From Planctomycetota bacterium (GTDB taxonomy: Bacteria; Planctomycetota; Phycisphaerae; WQYP01), in NCBI GenBank assembly GCA_021831565.1, contig JAKBMM010000004.1, forward strand, positions 1 through 64,000: a DNA stretch of 64,000 bases. The letters run 5' to 3'. Under the pieces are notes generated by a model. The model did no database searches, had not been told where the DNA came from, and saw only the letters and a program-made list of their open reading frames with translations. Below, piece by piece: positions 33,311 to 42,066 of the stretch (position 1 is its first letter; each line of letters begins with the position of its first letter). The position numbers and the translations under genes are program-made.

Positions 33311-33781
33311 CTATCCATCGCCGCGGCCGGCGGTCGCACCAGCATGTTTCATTTCCGCCCCGGGCAACGTTTGGACAAACGCCCGTATCTCATCACGTAC
33401 GCGGCGGTAATGGGTCAGCGCCTCTTCTTCGGTTCCGGCGCCGGCGGCGAGTCGCGGCGGATCGTCGAAGCCGGCATGAAGCACCGTGGTTTTGCGGCCC
33501 AGCCAGGCCGGGCAGGTTTCCTGCGCATGGCCGCACACGGTGATCACGGCGTCAAAGGGCACGTCGCGCAATTCACCGACGGATTTGGAGCGCTGCGCAC
33601 GGATGTCCACGCCGGCCTCGGCCATCACCCGGACCGCCAGCGGATCCAGGCCGTGGGGTTCGATCCCGGCGGAATAGGGTTCCAGCACGTCGGCCTTGAG
33701 TTTTCTGGCCCAGCCTTCGGCCATCTGGCTGCGGCAGGAATTGCCGGTGCACAGAAAGAGGATTTTCAAGCGGCGGGTCAC
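33311..33781 (-). CDS. arsC: Arsenate reductase (thioredoxin-coupled, LMW-PTP family)
   Basis: A 156-residue arsenate reductase of the ArsC (Bacillus/S. aureus pI258) type, reducing As(V) to As(III). The phosphatase loop LCTGNSCRSQ holds the first catalytic Cys, and VCGHAQETCP holds the two resolving cysteines. GTG 33781 has an AGAAGG site 6 bp upstream and gives the usual N-terminus (RLKILFLC); ATG 33817 upstream lacks one and is less likely. The gene follows arsR directly. Confidence 0.92.
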   Translation of the reverse strand: MTRRLKILFLCTGNSCRSQMAEGWARKLKADVLEPYSAGIEPHGLDPLAVRVMAEAGVDIRAQRSKSVGELRDVPFDAVITVCGHAQETCPAWLGRKTTVLHAGFDDPPRLAAGAGTEEEALTHYRRVRDEIRAFVQTLPGAEMKHAGATAGRGDG

Positions 33782-33835
33782 CGGCGGCCTTCTCTCTTTT
33801 TGCATACGCATAAGCATATATAATTTCCGAAAATA

Positions 33836-34195
33836 CTACAATTTTCGGCCGCGTCCCCGCGGCGGGCAACGGCGCGCGCCGCGGTCAAGCTCCAGCTCCG
33901 GAGCGGCGCCAAAACAATTTCTCAGGCATTGGAGCAGGCTTTCATGAAACCGCCCCCGGGCGGTTCTCAGCCGGTAATGCATCCACAACCCCTCCCGGCG
34001 GGCTTGCACCAGCCCGGCCCGCCGCAGGTAGGCCAGGTGACGGGAAATTTTCGGCTGCGACATGTCCAACACGCGCATGATGTCGCAGACGCATAATTCG
34101 CCGCCCAGAAGAAGATGCAATATGCGCAGCCGCGTGCGGTCGGAAAACGCCCGGAACACGCGGTCGGCGGAGGGTAGGGGAGTCGCCATCTTCAT
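33836..34195 (-). CDS. arsR: Arsenic-responsive repressor ArsR
   Basis: A 119-residue winged-helix repressor. The helix 3 metal site ELCVCDIMRVLDMSQPKISR carries Cys-x-Cys, the As(III)-sensing thiols of classic ArsR, and is followed by HLAYLRRAGLVQARREG (recognition helix and wing). The ATG at 34195 lies just downstream of a consensus promoter (34204-34232). It would repress the operon until As(III) binds. The C-terminus is arginine-rich (CPPRGRGRKL). Confidence 0.94.
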   Translation of the reverse strand: MKMATPLPSADRVFRAFSDRTRLRILHLLLGGELCVCDIMRVLDMSQPKISRHLAYLRRAGLVQARREGLWMHYRLRTARGRFHESLLQCLRNCFGAAPELELDRGARRCPPRGRGRKL

Positions 34196-34203
34196 ACACC
34201 TGT

Positions 34204-34232
34204 AGTATATATGCTCGAGCGGATATAGTCAA
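34204..34232 (-). promoter_or_regulatory. arsR promoter with inverted repeat in its spacer
   Basis: On the minus strand, -35 TTGACT (34227-34232) and -10 TATACT (34204-34209) are separated by 17 bp. The spacer contains ATATCCGCTCGAGCATA, which includes the palindrome GCTCGAGC (34213-34220) flanked by ATAT-rich arms. The site is in the right place for ArsR. The transcript would have a very short 5' leader before the ATG at 34195. Confidence 0.7.
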
Positions 34233-34382
34233 GTCGGTGACCCGGCGAGCCACCGTGCCCGTATGGATACCGGGGGGTGTTTTCTCCCGCCCGTTTCTTT
34301 GTGATATTCAGCAACGGTTTGAAGATACCTGGCCGCCCGCAGTATGGAAATGAGAACCGGTGACGCCAGCGAGTGTCACCCC

Positions 34383-35654
34383 TCATGGCGGAGTCAACGT
34401 CTTTGACGGGCCGGCGGGACCGGTGGCCGGAGCGGGCAGAAAGGCCGCCAGCGGCGTAATATCCGGATTGGGTTTGGCCCCCTGTTCGAGCAATTGCCCG
34501 ACCGCGATACGGGCCAGAGTGCGCCGGATACGATCATGGCGCGTCACGGGACTGACCAGAAAGGCGCGGTAATGACGCAGGGCGGCGAAGAGAATGCGGT
34601 CCCGCAGAATCCCCCAGGGCAGCGGCCGCGCCGCCCGGGCCAGCAGCCGGCCGGCTTGGTAATCGGCGTCGACAGCGGTTCGGCTCGTTTTGAGGGTACG
34701 ATCCAGGGCGGCGATCGGGCCGGCGGGCCAACGGCGCAAAATCCGCGTGCGCAGTTCCGGCCGCGGCTCAATAAAGCGGGCATAAAGATATATATCCATT
34801 GCCGCCGCGGGGTCGGTCCATCTCCGCCGCCACCGGGCGGCGAGAAAATCAATCATCTCCCGCGTCTGGCGAACGAGAATCCGCGCCGTGCCCATGGCGG
34901 ACAGGAGAGACGGATCCGCCCGCACCCCAAGAGTTTCGTGGATTACCAGCAAACGAACCACACGCTGCGCCGCGGCAAGTTGGCCGGCGGACAGAAGTTC
35001 CATGACGAGCTGCGTATTGGCGGCCTCGGCTAGTTTGTCATAGCGATCGCGGTCCGCCGGCGGCATGGTCCGCAGATAGGCCGCATCGTTGCACATCGTC
35101 CAGATTGGCGCCACTTGCGCCGGATCTTTCAGGTTGGAGTTTTGCAGATACAACGTCAAGGCCCGCTGGGCCAGGGGAGCGCCGCTCCACCAGCGGAAAG
35201 CCAGGGCGAACGCGCGGATGCACAAGAGACGTCGATAGCCGCGATCATGGGTGGCCTGGGCGCGGTTAAGCATTTTCCGGGCCAAGGCGATGCGCCCCGC
35301 CGGGCCTTGGAGAATGACAGCGGCGGAGGCGGCGGCGAATTCGCGCCGGAACCGATCCCATGCCCGCAGGTGATAAACGGGTTGGCAGCCCGGTGGGGCG
35401 ACAGCCGGCTTCCCGGGCGAGAGCGAAAGATCGGGCCAGAGTCCGGCGAGTCGCAGTGGCGGTGGCAGCAGTTGCTTATAAGAGTCGGGCAGGGCCGCAG
35501 CGGCTTGCAAGACGCCGGAGCCGCCCGGAAACAACCGCAAGCCGACAACGAGCCAGAGCACAGCGCGGCCATGCCGGAAAAAGACCGTTCTTGTTCGGAA
35601 CCAGCCACCTGCGGAAACCCATATATGAGCATTGTTCACGTTCCAGGCCTCCAT
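34383..35654 (-). CDS. Hypothetical secreted or membrane-anchored protein
   Basis: A 423-residue protein I do not recognise. Near the start (AVLWLVVGLRLFPGGSGVL) is a hydrophobic stretch that may be a signal peptide or anchor, followed by a mature domain rich in arginine and alanine helices (LVMELLSAGQLAAAQRVVRL; QTREMIDFLAARWRRRW) that resembles TPR-like solenoid repeats without clear motifs. The C-terminus is proline-rich (PAPATGPAGPSKTLTPP). ATG 35654 has GGAGG only 1 bp upstream; a different start cannot be excluded. It stands alone between arsR and an MFS gene. Confidence 0.6.
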   Translation of the reverse strand: MEAWNVNNAHIWVSAGGWFRTRTVFFRHGRAVLWLVVGLRLFPGGSGVLQAAAALPDSYKQLLPPPLRLAGLWPDLSLSPGKPAVAPPGCQPVYHLRAWDRFRREFAAASAAVILQGPAGRIALARKMLNRAQATHDRGYRRLLCIRAFALAFRWWSGAPLAQRALTLYLQNSNLKDPAQVAPIWTMCNDAAYLRTMPPADRDRYDKLAEAANTQLVMELLSAGQLAAAQRVVRLLVIHETLGVRADPSLLSAMGTARILVRQTREMIDFLAARWRRRWTDPAAAMDIYLYARFIEPRPELRTRILRRWPAGPIAALDRTLKTSRTAVDADYQAGRLLARAARPLPWGILRDRILFAALRHYRAFLVSPVTRHDRIRRTLARIAVGQLLEQGAKPNPDITPLAAFLPAPATGPAGPSKTLTPP

Positions 35655-35852
35655 GCCTCCGTGGGAAAAGCAATACCTATTATCGAAATCCGCCGCGCGC
35701 CGGCAAGTGGAAGGGGGCAGGGCATTTTTTTCGGGAGCGTCCCGAATATGGCTCTAAACACCGCCATACTCTTCGCCGCAACATTCATGTGGCGCGGGGC
35801 TTGCGAAACAATTTCCGCACCCGCGGCCGGATTCTGTTTATGATCAGCGCGG

Positions 35853-35880
35853 TTTGCGATAAACCGGCGCGTGATATAAT
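35853..35880 (+). promoter_or_regulatory. Predicted promoter of the MFS gene
   Basis: TTTGCG (35853-35858) and a perfect TATAAT (35875-35880) with 16 bp between. The leader of about 90 bases ends with GGAG before the MFS start at 35978. The -35 is poor but the -10 is ideal. Bases 35655-35852 hold nothing else that I can identify. Confidence 0.5.
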
Positions 35881-35977
35881 CGCCGACTATCTGGAACGGC
35901 GAAAAAATATGGGGTGTACGAAGAATGAGGAGTATGGGGCTGTTGAACCGCCGTGCCGGCTTTACCTGGAGATACCG

Positions 35978-37213
35978 ATGACACAAACCTCGAACCAGAC
36001 CAACCCGCAAACCCGAACCCACTGGCTCAATCGCGAAGTGCTGTTGCTTTCATTCTCCGCCTGTTTTGCCGACTTGGGCTACCAGGCCGTGCTGGCGATT
36101 TTCCCGCTTTTTCTGGTCTGGAGTCTGCACGCCCACGTGTGGCTTTTCGCTCTGGCCACCGCCATCAGTTATGGACCGGGGGCCATATTCGGACTGGTCG
36201 GCGGAAAACTGGGGGACCGCTTCGGACACAAACGCATGGCCATCGGAGGCAATCTGCTGATTCCCCTGCTGTCGCTTTCCGGCCTGGCGAGTATTCCCGC
36301 GGCGGCGATCGCGCTATTCTCCGGCGGCTGGTGGGCGCGGAATTTCCGTTCCCCGCCGCGGCGCACCATGATGACCCAGGCCGCCAGCCCGGAAAATCGC
36401 GCCCGGGCGTTCGGATTTCTCCACGCCCTGGACATCGGCGGCGGCTTTCTGGCCGCCACGGGAACCATGCTTTTGCTGTGGTCCGGCATGCCGCTGCGGC
36501 ATATTTTTCTTATTACCATTATTCCCCTGCTGATTTCCAGCCTGGTTCTGAGTTTTGCGCGCACGGGCGCGGCGCCGCATGCCGGAACAAACGGCAATTC
36601 CTCCGGCACACCCGCGCCGCCGGCGCCGGCGGTCATGGATCCGAAACATCGCTCACTGTATCGCCGGCTTTTGCTCGCGACGGCTCTCTACGGTTTCAGC
36701 TCATTTAGTTTCGGTTTCCCGATCCTTACGGTGTATCAGAGCCTGCAAAACCGGCCGATGGCGGTGCTCGCCTATGTCGTTTTTTTTGGAATTTCCGCTC
36801 TGACGGGTCTGCTGATCGGCCGGACGGCCAAACGCAGCGTGCCCGCGCTGGCGCTGGGGGGTTACCTGCTCGGTGGTGTGGCCGCGGCGGGAATGGCGGT
36901 GGTATGGGCCACCCATCTGAATCCCGTGTTGTTTTACCCGGTGGTGGCGCTGATGGGCCTGGCGCTGGGTGTCATTGAAACTCTCGAGCCGACGATCATC
37001 TCGCTGATTATGCCCGTGAGCCGCACCGGCGGAGGCATGGGAGCGCTCACCGCCACGCGCAGCGTGGGGCTTTTTGCAGCCAACCTGATCATGGGCCTTT
37101 TATATATCGGCAAGACGTGGGCATGGTCTTACGGTTACGCAGCTTTGCTGGCGGTGCTCGCGGCGATCATTCTGCTTTCCGTGCGGCACGTGGAACCGAA
37201 CACGGCGGCGTAA
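35978..37213 (+). CDS. Major facilitator superfamily transporter
   Basis: A 411-residue MFS protein with about twelve hydrophobic spans, split by a cytoplasmic loop rich in proline around residue 200 (PAPPAPAVMDPKHRS). The MFS loop 2-3 motif appears as GGKLGDRFGHKRMAI. ATG 35978 follows GGAG; the long in-frame upstream extension to 35360 is not coding. The 3-bp gap to the next gene (methyltransferase) suggests co-transcription. The substrate cannot be read from the sequence. Confidence 0.85.
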   Translation: MTQTSNQTNPQTRTHWLNREVLLLSFSACFADLGYQAVLAIFPLFLVWSLHAHVWLFALATAISYGPGAIFGLVGGKLGDRFGHKRMAIGGNLLIPLLSLSGLASIPAAAIALFSGGWWARNFRSPPRRTMMTQAASPENRARAFGFLHALDIGGGFLAATGTMLLLWSGMPLRHIFLITIIPLLISSLVLSFARTGAAPHAGTNGNSSGTPAPPAPAVMDPKHRSLYRRLLLATALYGFSSFSFGFPILTVYQSLQNRPMAVLAYVVFFGISALTGLLIGRTAKRSVPALALGGYLLGGVAAAGMAVVWATHLNPVLFYPVVALMGLALGVIETLEPTIISLIMPVSRTGGGMGALTATRSVGLFAANLIMGLLYIGKTWAWSYGYAALLAVLAAIILLSVRHVEPNTAA

Positions 37214-37216
37214 CGA

Positions 37217-38473
37217 ATGGATCAACTATCCGACCAAGGCGCCGCCACCGGCGAGCGGGAAATCATCAGCGCCCAGGCCCGCATGGCGCCGCTCCAGCCC
37301 AGCGGTCCTCTGCCCTGGGTCCAGTTGCGCAACGCCGCCTTCAGCGCCGCGCTGTTCCGCAAAATGGTCGGGCGCATCGATCCCCGCGCCCGCGATGGTG
37401 ATCTGGTCCAGGTGTACGACCGCGATGGCGCCGTATTCGGTACGGCGTTTTTGAATCGAAAATCACAAATCGCCCTGCGCATGCTTGGCTTTGGCGATGT
37501 GCCGCTTGATGAAACTTTCCTGGAACAGCGCGTGGCCGAAGCCGCGGCCCTGCGGCGCGATGTGCTCCAGTTGGAAAAAGTAACCGACGCCTACCGCCTG
37601 ATTCATGCCGAGGGCGACGGATTGCCCGGGCTGATCGTCGATGTTTTTCATCACGTGGCGGTGGTCGAACTTTTCTCGCTGGCCATGTTCCAGCGCGCGC
37701 CGCAAATTGAAAAAGCCTTGCGGTCGCTGCCGTCAATTGAACGGGTGATTTTTCGCGCCGATGATTCCATCCAGCGGGCGGAAGGGTTCCATATCGGCCC
37801 GGGCCGCGCCAACGCGCGCGATTCGGCCGTGATCACCGAACACAACCTGCGGTTTCAGATCGATCTGGCCGGCGGCCATAAGACCGGCTTTTTCTGCGAC
37901 CAGCGCGAAAACCGCTTCGCCCTGACCGCTTTCACACGCGCGGCGCACGTGCTGGATTTATGCTGTTACACGGGCGGATTCGGAATCTACGCCCTGGGCT
38001 TGGGAGGCGCCGCCGCGGTCACCGCCGTCGATCTGGACGAAAAAGCCGTCGCACTGGCCCGCCGCAATGCGAATCTGAACCGCTTCCCCGCCAATCGCTA
38101 TGAAACGGTCTATGCCGACGGTTTTCCCTACCTGCGGCAGATGGGGCGGAACAATCGCCGGTTTGACGTGGTGATACTGGATCCGCCCAAGCTCATCGCC
38201 CGCCGGGAAGATTTCAGCGAAGGCCGGCAGGCCTATTTCGATTTGAACAAACTGGCGATGGGCGTGGTGCGCCCCGGCGGCCTGCTGTTGACGTGCTCGT
38301 GCAGCGGGCTGTTGGACCAGGCCGAGTTTCTAAACGTCATCCGCGGAGCGGGGCGCAGCGCCCAGCGCCGGGTGCAGATCATACGCATTTCCGGCGCCGG
38401 GCCGGACCATCCCGTCATGAACGATTTCCTGGAAGGCCTCTATCTGAAATGCCTCTGGTGCCGGCTGGAATAA
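37217..38473 (+). CDS. RlmI-like 23S rRNA (cytosine-5) methyltransferase
   Basis: A 418-residue enzyme with an N-terminal PUA-like part (WVQLRNAAFSAALFRKMV ... DLVQVYDRDG) and a C-terminal SAM methyltransferase. Diagnostic segments are GGHKTGFFCDQRENR, the SAM loop LDLCCYTGGFGIYAL, and ILDPPKLIARR, as in RlmI/RlmK-type enzymes that methylate 23S rRNA. The Cys pair in TCSCSG may serve catalysis. It lies 3 bp after the MFS gene. Confidence 0.88.
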   Translation: MDQLSDQGAATGEREIISAQARMAPLQPSGPLPWVQLRNAAFSAALFRKMVGRIDPRARDGDLVQVYDRDGAVFGTAFLNRKSQIALRMLGFGDVPLDETFLEQRVAEAAALRRDVLQLEKVTDAYRLIHAEGDGLPGLIVDVFHHVAVVELFSLAMFQRAPQIEKALRSLPSIERVIFRADDSIQRAEGFHIGPGRANARDSAVITEHNLRFQIDLAGGHKTGFFCDQRENRFALTAFTRAAHVLDLCCYTGGFGIYALGLGGAAAVTAVDLDEKAVALARRNANLNRFPANRYETVYADGFPYLRQMGRNNRRFDVVILDPPKLIARREDFSEGRQAYFDLNKLAMGVVRPGGLLLTCSCSGLLDQAEFLNVIRGAGRSAQRRVQIIRISGAGPDHPVMNDFLEGLYLKCLWCRLE

Positions 38474-38569
38474 CGCCGCGGCAGTGCGAGTACGGCAATC
38501 ATTTCGAGGAACCCAGGGAAAACCGGCAACATAAATTGTTGTCGCCAAGACGTCCAGCCAGCTCATGAA

Positions 38570-40192
38570 TTACCGGTGGGGGCCGGCAGGAAAGGGCCGG
38601 CCGCCATGGATTATGAAGCCACCAGCACCTGGCCAACGCTTGCGGGCGGCGCTCTCGAGCAGGAACGACTGACCATGGTCCCGCGGATGATATGTCAGGG
38701 GCTTATCCACAAAACCATCCAATGGAATAGCCTTGACATACTGTGGCGCCAACGCGGCAAGGCGCCGGGGGTACCGGCCATGGTCCCTTTTATAAATAGC
38801 CAGGGCGATGGCGAGGATCGTGAGGTTGCGCCGCATGATGTACATTTCGTGCATATCGTTCAGGTTCTCCGCGTAGTATGGAGCAAATGGAGCAAAGAGG
38901 TAAATTAGAATTCCCGGCGGGTGGAATATTTTTGAAACTATGTTACCATTATTATATGATTCTATGCGTTGCTTCCATGAAATCATCGGAGCAATCGCCG
39001 AGAGAGCCGCCGCGCGCTGCCGATACGTTGGTTTATGACACGCCGCCTTTAGCTGATCATCTATCGTATTGACGCGGCGCATGAGAGCCGGAAAATCAAT
39101 TGGAACCAGGGCGTCCAACAACATGTTCCGCCAGAAAGGGACATGTCTCGGGCCGTTCCAAAATGGGCTGCCCCAATGATTGGTTTCATAAAAGCACGTG
39201 CGCAAACCTGTCCGTGCGGCGGCCATGAGAAATGCCAGCCTCGAATATCGTAAATATCGCACATTTAGCCCATACGTGTCCATTGGCCGTCGTAGCCTGG
39301 GCCGGGAACCAAATTCGGCCAGCAACGATTCGAGTTGACCACGTGATATTTCTTTTGAGTTCGCCAACGCCGCTTCATCTTGCTGGCAAATTTGTTCAAT
39401 CCAGTGTGTCCACCACAGAATCTGCCCCCCCTGGTCAAGCAGGTGGATCAAATGGCGCACGGCGGCTAGATCCGCCAAGGCGCCACGGATATTGCCCGCG
39501 CCGAGCCGCATCATTGCCCGGGTCGTCGCAGCTTCAGCCAAGGCGAAAGAGAGCGGGGATCTCACTGATGGCGAATTAAAATAAATTGGGATAATATGGA
39601 TGTGGGGAATGAAGTAACGGGGAAAAGCTCTCGCTTTTTGCAATAGGGCCAGCGGCGCGGCATTCGCACGAATCCAGGCCGCAACCAGGGGACGATGTCC
39701 GGCGGTCCATGGCCGATGCGACAATAAAGAGACGGCCACGGACGATTGGAGTTTCCATTGTTCCGCTGTCACTACATGTTTGCGAAGCCATTGGTAATAG
39801 TGTGTATGGTTGTGAAGCCATCGGTAATAGGATGTTACGAATTGAGCATGGGCGGGCGGCGGGGCCATCTGCAGCATCTTGTAAATCGCACGGTGATCGC
39901 GGGCCGAGCCGATTAATGCTTTAGGCCCCATCGCGTCAATCAGCAGGGGAGCCGCATTGTTTTTTGGTGTAACCCCGGCGCTATTAATACGATTTAATTC
40001 CGCAGTGTAATTTACCGTGCCGTTCGGGCGCAAAGGCCCGGTCAGCCGCGTGGTGTCGTAACCAATGGGAATGATCCGCCAGAGGCGCACCCATATCATG
40101 TCCGCCGCGAGCAAAATCAAGATAATGGATAGTGCGATCGTAGCGCGCCGCCCCCATATTTGTTTGGGCGCCAGCCGTCTCCATAATTTCAT
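38570..40192 (-). CDS. Large membrane-anchored protein of unknown function
   Basis: A 540-residue protein with one N-terminal transmembrane segment (ATIALSIILILLAADMIWV) and a large extracellular or periplasmic helical domain. The C-terminal part contains LAIALAIYKRDHGRYPRRLA then PLDGFVDKPLTYH, a motif seen in many uncharacterised planctomycete proteins. ATG 40192 has AGGAGG at 7 bp; ATG 40198 is a near alternative. It follows the ECF sigma/anti-sigma pair by 50 bp on the same strand and may be a member of that operon. Confidence 0.75.
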   Translation of the reverse strand: MKLWRRLAPKQIWGRRATIALSIILILLAADMIWVRLWRIIPIGYDTTRLTGPLRPNGTVNYTAELNRINSAGVTPKNNAAPLLIDAMGPKALIGSARDHRAIYKMLQMAPPPAHAQFVTSYYRWLHNHTHYYQWLRKHVVTAEQWKLQSSVAVSLLSHRPWTAGHRPLVAAWIRANAAPLALLQKARAFPRYFIPHIHIIPIYFNSPSVRSPLSFALAEAATTRAMMRLGAGNIRGALADLAAVRHLIHLLDQGGQILWWTHWIEQICQQDEAALANSKEISRGQLESLLAEFGSRPRLRRPMDTYGLNVRYLRYSRLAFLMAAARTGLRTCFYETNHWGSPFWNGPRHVPFWRNMLLDALVPIDFPALMRRVNTIDDQLKAACHKPTYRQRAAALSAIAPMISWKQRIESYNNGNIVSKIFHPPGILIYLFAPFAPYYAENLNDMHEMYIMRRNLTILAIALAIYKRDHGRYPRRLAALAPQYVKAIPLDGFVDKPLTYHPRDHGQSFLLESAARKRWPGAGGFIIHGGRPFPAGPHR

Positions 40193-40242
40193 CAACATTC
40201 CTCCTCTTGGGCCGTGGATTTACCGGCCGCGATGGTCGGCCC

Positions 40243-40590
40243 TCACCGCTGATTCGGATAGGGAAACATCAGCGATCGGCCGTAGTTTTCTCTCTCCAAC
40301 ATGGCGAGATATTGATCCAGAGTCACCGGCTGACGGGAGATGATTTCGCCACGAAGCGCCGTATGGCCCGCCGGGCGGCGCGGCAACCCCTGGGATGCCA
40401 ACAGTACAATAATCACCACGGCGGCCGCCGCGCCCGCGGCCGTGGTGGCGGCGTAAAGCCAATCCGACCATTTCCATGGCGGATTGCGCCGGGCAAGGGC
40501 TTGATCTATTCGTGTGAGCAGACGCGGATCGATTGGCCGCGGCTTGATCGACCGCAACTCCGCTTCCAGCTTCGCGAATTCATTATTCAT
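40243..40590 (-). CDS. Putative anti-sigma factor, single-pass membrane protein
   Basis: A 115-residue protein with one membrane segment (about residues 45-66, AATTAAGAAAAVVIIVLLAS), an N-terminal cytoplasmic domain of about 40 residues (LEAELRSIKPRPIDPRLLTR) and a short outer segment. It has no zinc-binding HxxxCxxC motif. It overlaps the ECF sigma gene by 8 bp, the usual arrangement of a sigma factor and its inhibitor. Assigned mainly by context. Confidence 0.65.
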   Translation of the reverse strand: MNNEFAKLEAELRSIKPRPIDPRLLTRIDQALARRNPPWKWSDWLYAATTAAGAAAAVVIIVLLASQGLPRRPAGHTALRGEIISRQPVTLDQYLAMLERENYGRSLMFPYPNQR

Positions 40591-41077
40591 ACATTATTTC
40601 CTGATGAAGTTTGTTTCGCAGGTGGCTCAGCGCATAGCGATAGCGCGCCGCCGCCGTATGGGGATTGATTCCGAGAGTTCGGCCTATTTGCTCGAAAGTC
40701 AGCCCGCCCCATATCTTGAGTGTCAACACTTCCCGCTGCGGCAACTCCAATGTCGCCACCGCCGACTCTATTTCCCGGATGCGTTCCACACGATCCGGCT
40801 CCGGTTCGAAAATTAACTCCGGCGACCGGGCATGTTCCTTATTTCGCCGGCCGCGGCGATGTTCCGCCCGCCGCCTATCCATCGCCCGCCCCCTTACAAA
40901 CGCATAGAGCATCGCTGGGCTCCCGTCCGCACCGTATTTTTTCCAGAAACTCACGAACCCATCCTGGAGAGCATCCTCCGCATCCGCGGCGCTCGCTAAG
41001 AACTGGCGGGCGTAAACCAGCAATTCCGGGCCGTGCCGCCGCACCCATTCTTGCCAGTCTTCCGTGGCGTTGGGCAT
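40583..41077 (-). CDS. ECF-type RNA polymerase sigma factor
   Basis: A 164-residue sigma factor of the ECF subfamily. Region 2 (AEDALQDGFVSFWKKYGADG) and region 4 (TLELPQREVLTLKIWGGLTF then EQIGRTLGINPHTAAARYRYAL) are easy to see. Region 2 would bind the -10 element and region 4 the -35. A 39-bp perfect hairpin lies upstream of its start. It likely controls cell-surface functions together with the 115-residue anti-sigma partner. Confidence 0.92.
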   Translation of the reverse strand: MPNATEDWQEWVRRHGPELLVYARQFLASAADAEDALQDGFVSFWKKYGADGSPAMLYAFVRGRAMDRRRAEHRRGRRNKEHARSPELIFEPEPDRVERIREIESAVATLELPQREVLTLKIWGGLTFEQIGRTLGINPHTAAARYRYALSHLRNKLHQEIMYE

Positions 41078-41124
41078 TCATTCTCCTCACACATCAATCG
41101 CCGCCGAAGGGATGATTTATTTAA

Positions 41125-41163
41125 CTACAGCGCGACATCGGCCCGGTGGATGTCGCGCTGTAG
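41125..41163. repeat. Perfect 15-bp inverted repeat with 9-bp loop
   Basis: CTACAGCGCGACATC (41125-41139) and GATGTCGCGCTGTAG (41149-41163) pair completely. It lies 48 bp upstream of the ECF sigma gene (minus strand) and about 200 bp upstream of the tetR promoter. No T run follows in either direction, so a plain terminator is not indicated. A regulator site, RNA structure or REP-like unit are possible. Nothing else is recognised in 41164-41357. Confidence 0.7.
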
Positions 41164-41357
41164 TGTAAAGGCGCCGGTCCTTATCGGCTTTCCGGCGCAT
41201 TATGGGCATTATGAAGAAAGTATACCCACTTGCCTTGACGGATTCGGCGGAGGATGGTCCGGGCCTGTAACAGGTTCTCTCGTGTGGCTCTGATCGAAAG
41301 AAATTCCGCGAGCGCGGCTGTCCTCAGCCGCTAAAATGTCACGGCTCGGTCTCGGGC

Positions 41358-41396
41358 TTGACATTTCAAATAACCATTTTAAAATTATATTTGAAA
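41358..41396 (+). promoter_or_regulatory. tetR-efflux operon promoter with palindromic operator
   Basis: TTGACA (41358-41363) and TAAAAT (41380-41385), 16 bp apart, form a near-consensus promoter. Arms ATTTCAAATA (41363-41372) and TATTTGAAAT (41388-41397) bracket the -10 as a perfect inverted repeat, fitting a TetR-dimer site that blocks RNA polymerase. The tetR start codon is at 41422. Confidence 0.75.
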
Positions 41397-41421
41397 TTTG
41401 CGCTACGCGCGAGCAACGCCC

Positions 41422-42066
41422 ATGGCCCGTAAAATTTCGCCCTCCGCCGAGCATGACTCCACCCGCGGCCGCCTGCTGCAGGCGGCCGGCGAGGTGTTCG
41501 CCGAGTGCGGCCTGCGCGGCACAACCATTGAGATGATTTGCCGGAAGGCCGGCGCCAACATCGCCGCCGTTAACTATCACTTCGGCGGCAAAGAGAATCT
41601 GTACTATGAGACCATCAAATGGGGGCGCAAATGTTGCGCCGGCATGGAGGAACTCCAGGCGGAGGAACTCACAAAGCTGACGCCCCGGCAAGCCCTTCAC
41701 CGCTTCGTGGCCGATTATCTTCGCACGCTCTTATCACCCCGGAATCCCGCATGGTACTTCCGTCTCATTTCCCGCGAGATGGCCGAACCGACCCCGGCGC
41801 TGGATCGCTTCATCCGTGAAGTGATTCATACCCGCCGCCTTTGCCTGGCCGGAATTATTGAACGGATCGCCGGCGGAAAACTATCCGCGCGCCGTCTGGA
41901 GTTGATTGGTTCGAGTATCGTGGGCCAATGCCTGTTTTATAACCACTGCCAAACCATTGTTCTGCGGTTGTGGAGCAAGCCGGCCTATGAGCAGACCGAT
42001 ATCGACGAACTGGTCGAACATATTACCGCTTTTTCGCTTGCGGCCATCAAAGGATTCACAACATGA
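41422..42066 (+). CDS. TetR/AcrR family repressor of the efflux operon
   Basis: A 214-residue repressor. The helix-turn-helix is RLLQAAGEVFAECGLRGTTI followed by EMICRKAGANIAAVNYHFGG. The C-terminal ligand domain resembles the CerR/DUF1956 type (KAGAN ... FRLISREMAEPTPALDRFIR). ATG 41422 is chosen over a TTG at 41398. The stop overlaps the emrA start (ATGA), so the repressor and the pump are made together and a drug ligand would induce both. Confidence 0.92.
   Translation: MARKISPSAEHDSTRGRLLQAAGEVFAECGLRGTTIEMICRKAGANIAAVNYHFGGKENLYYETIKWGRKCCAGMEELQAEELTKLTPRQALHRFVADYLRTLLSPRNPAWYFRLISREMAEPTPALDRFIREVIHTRRLCLAGIIERIAGGKLSARRLELIGSSIVGQCLFYNHCQTIVLRLWSKPAYEQTDIDELVEHITAFSLAAIKGFTT

Noticed and set aside
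35360..35977. 206-codon N-terminal extension of the MFS protein
   Set aside because: No ribosome-binding site, arginine-rich shadow composition and a normal MFS start with GGAG at 35978.
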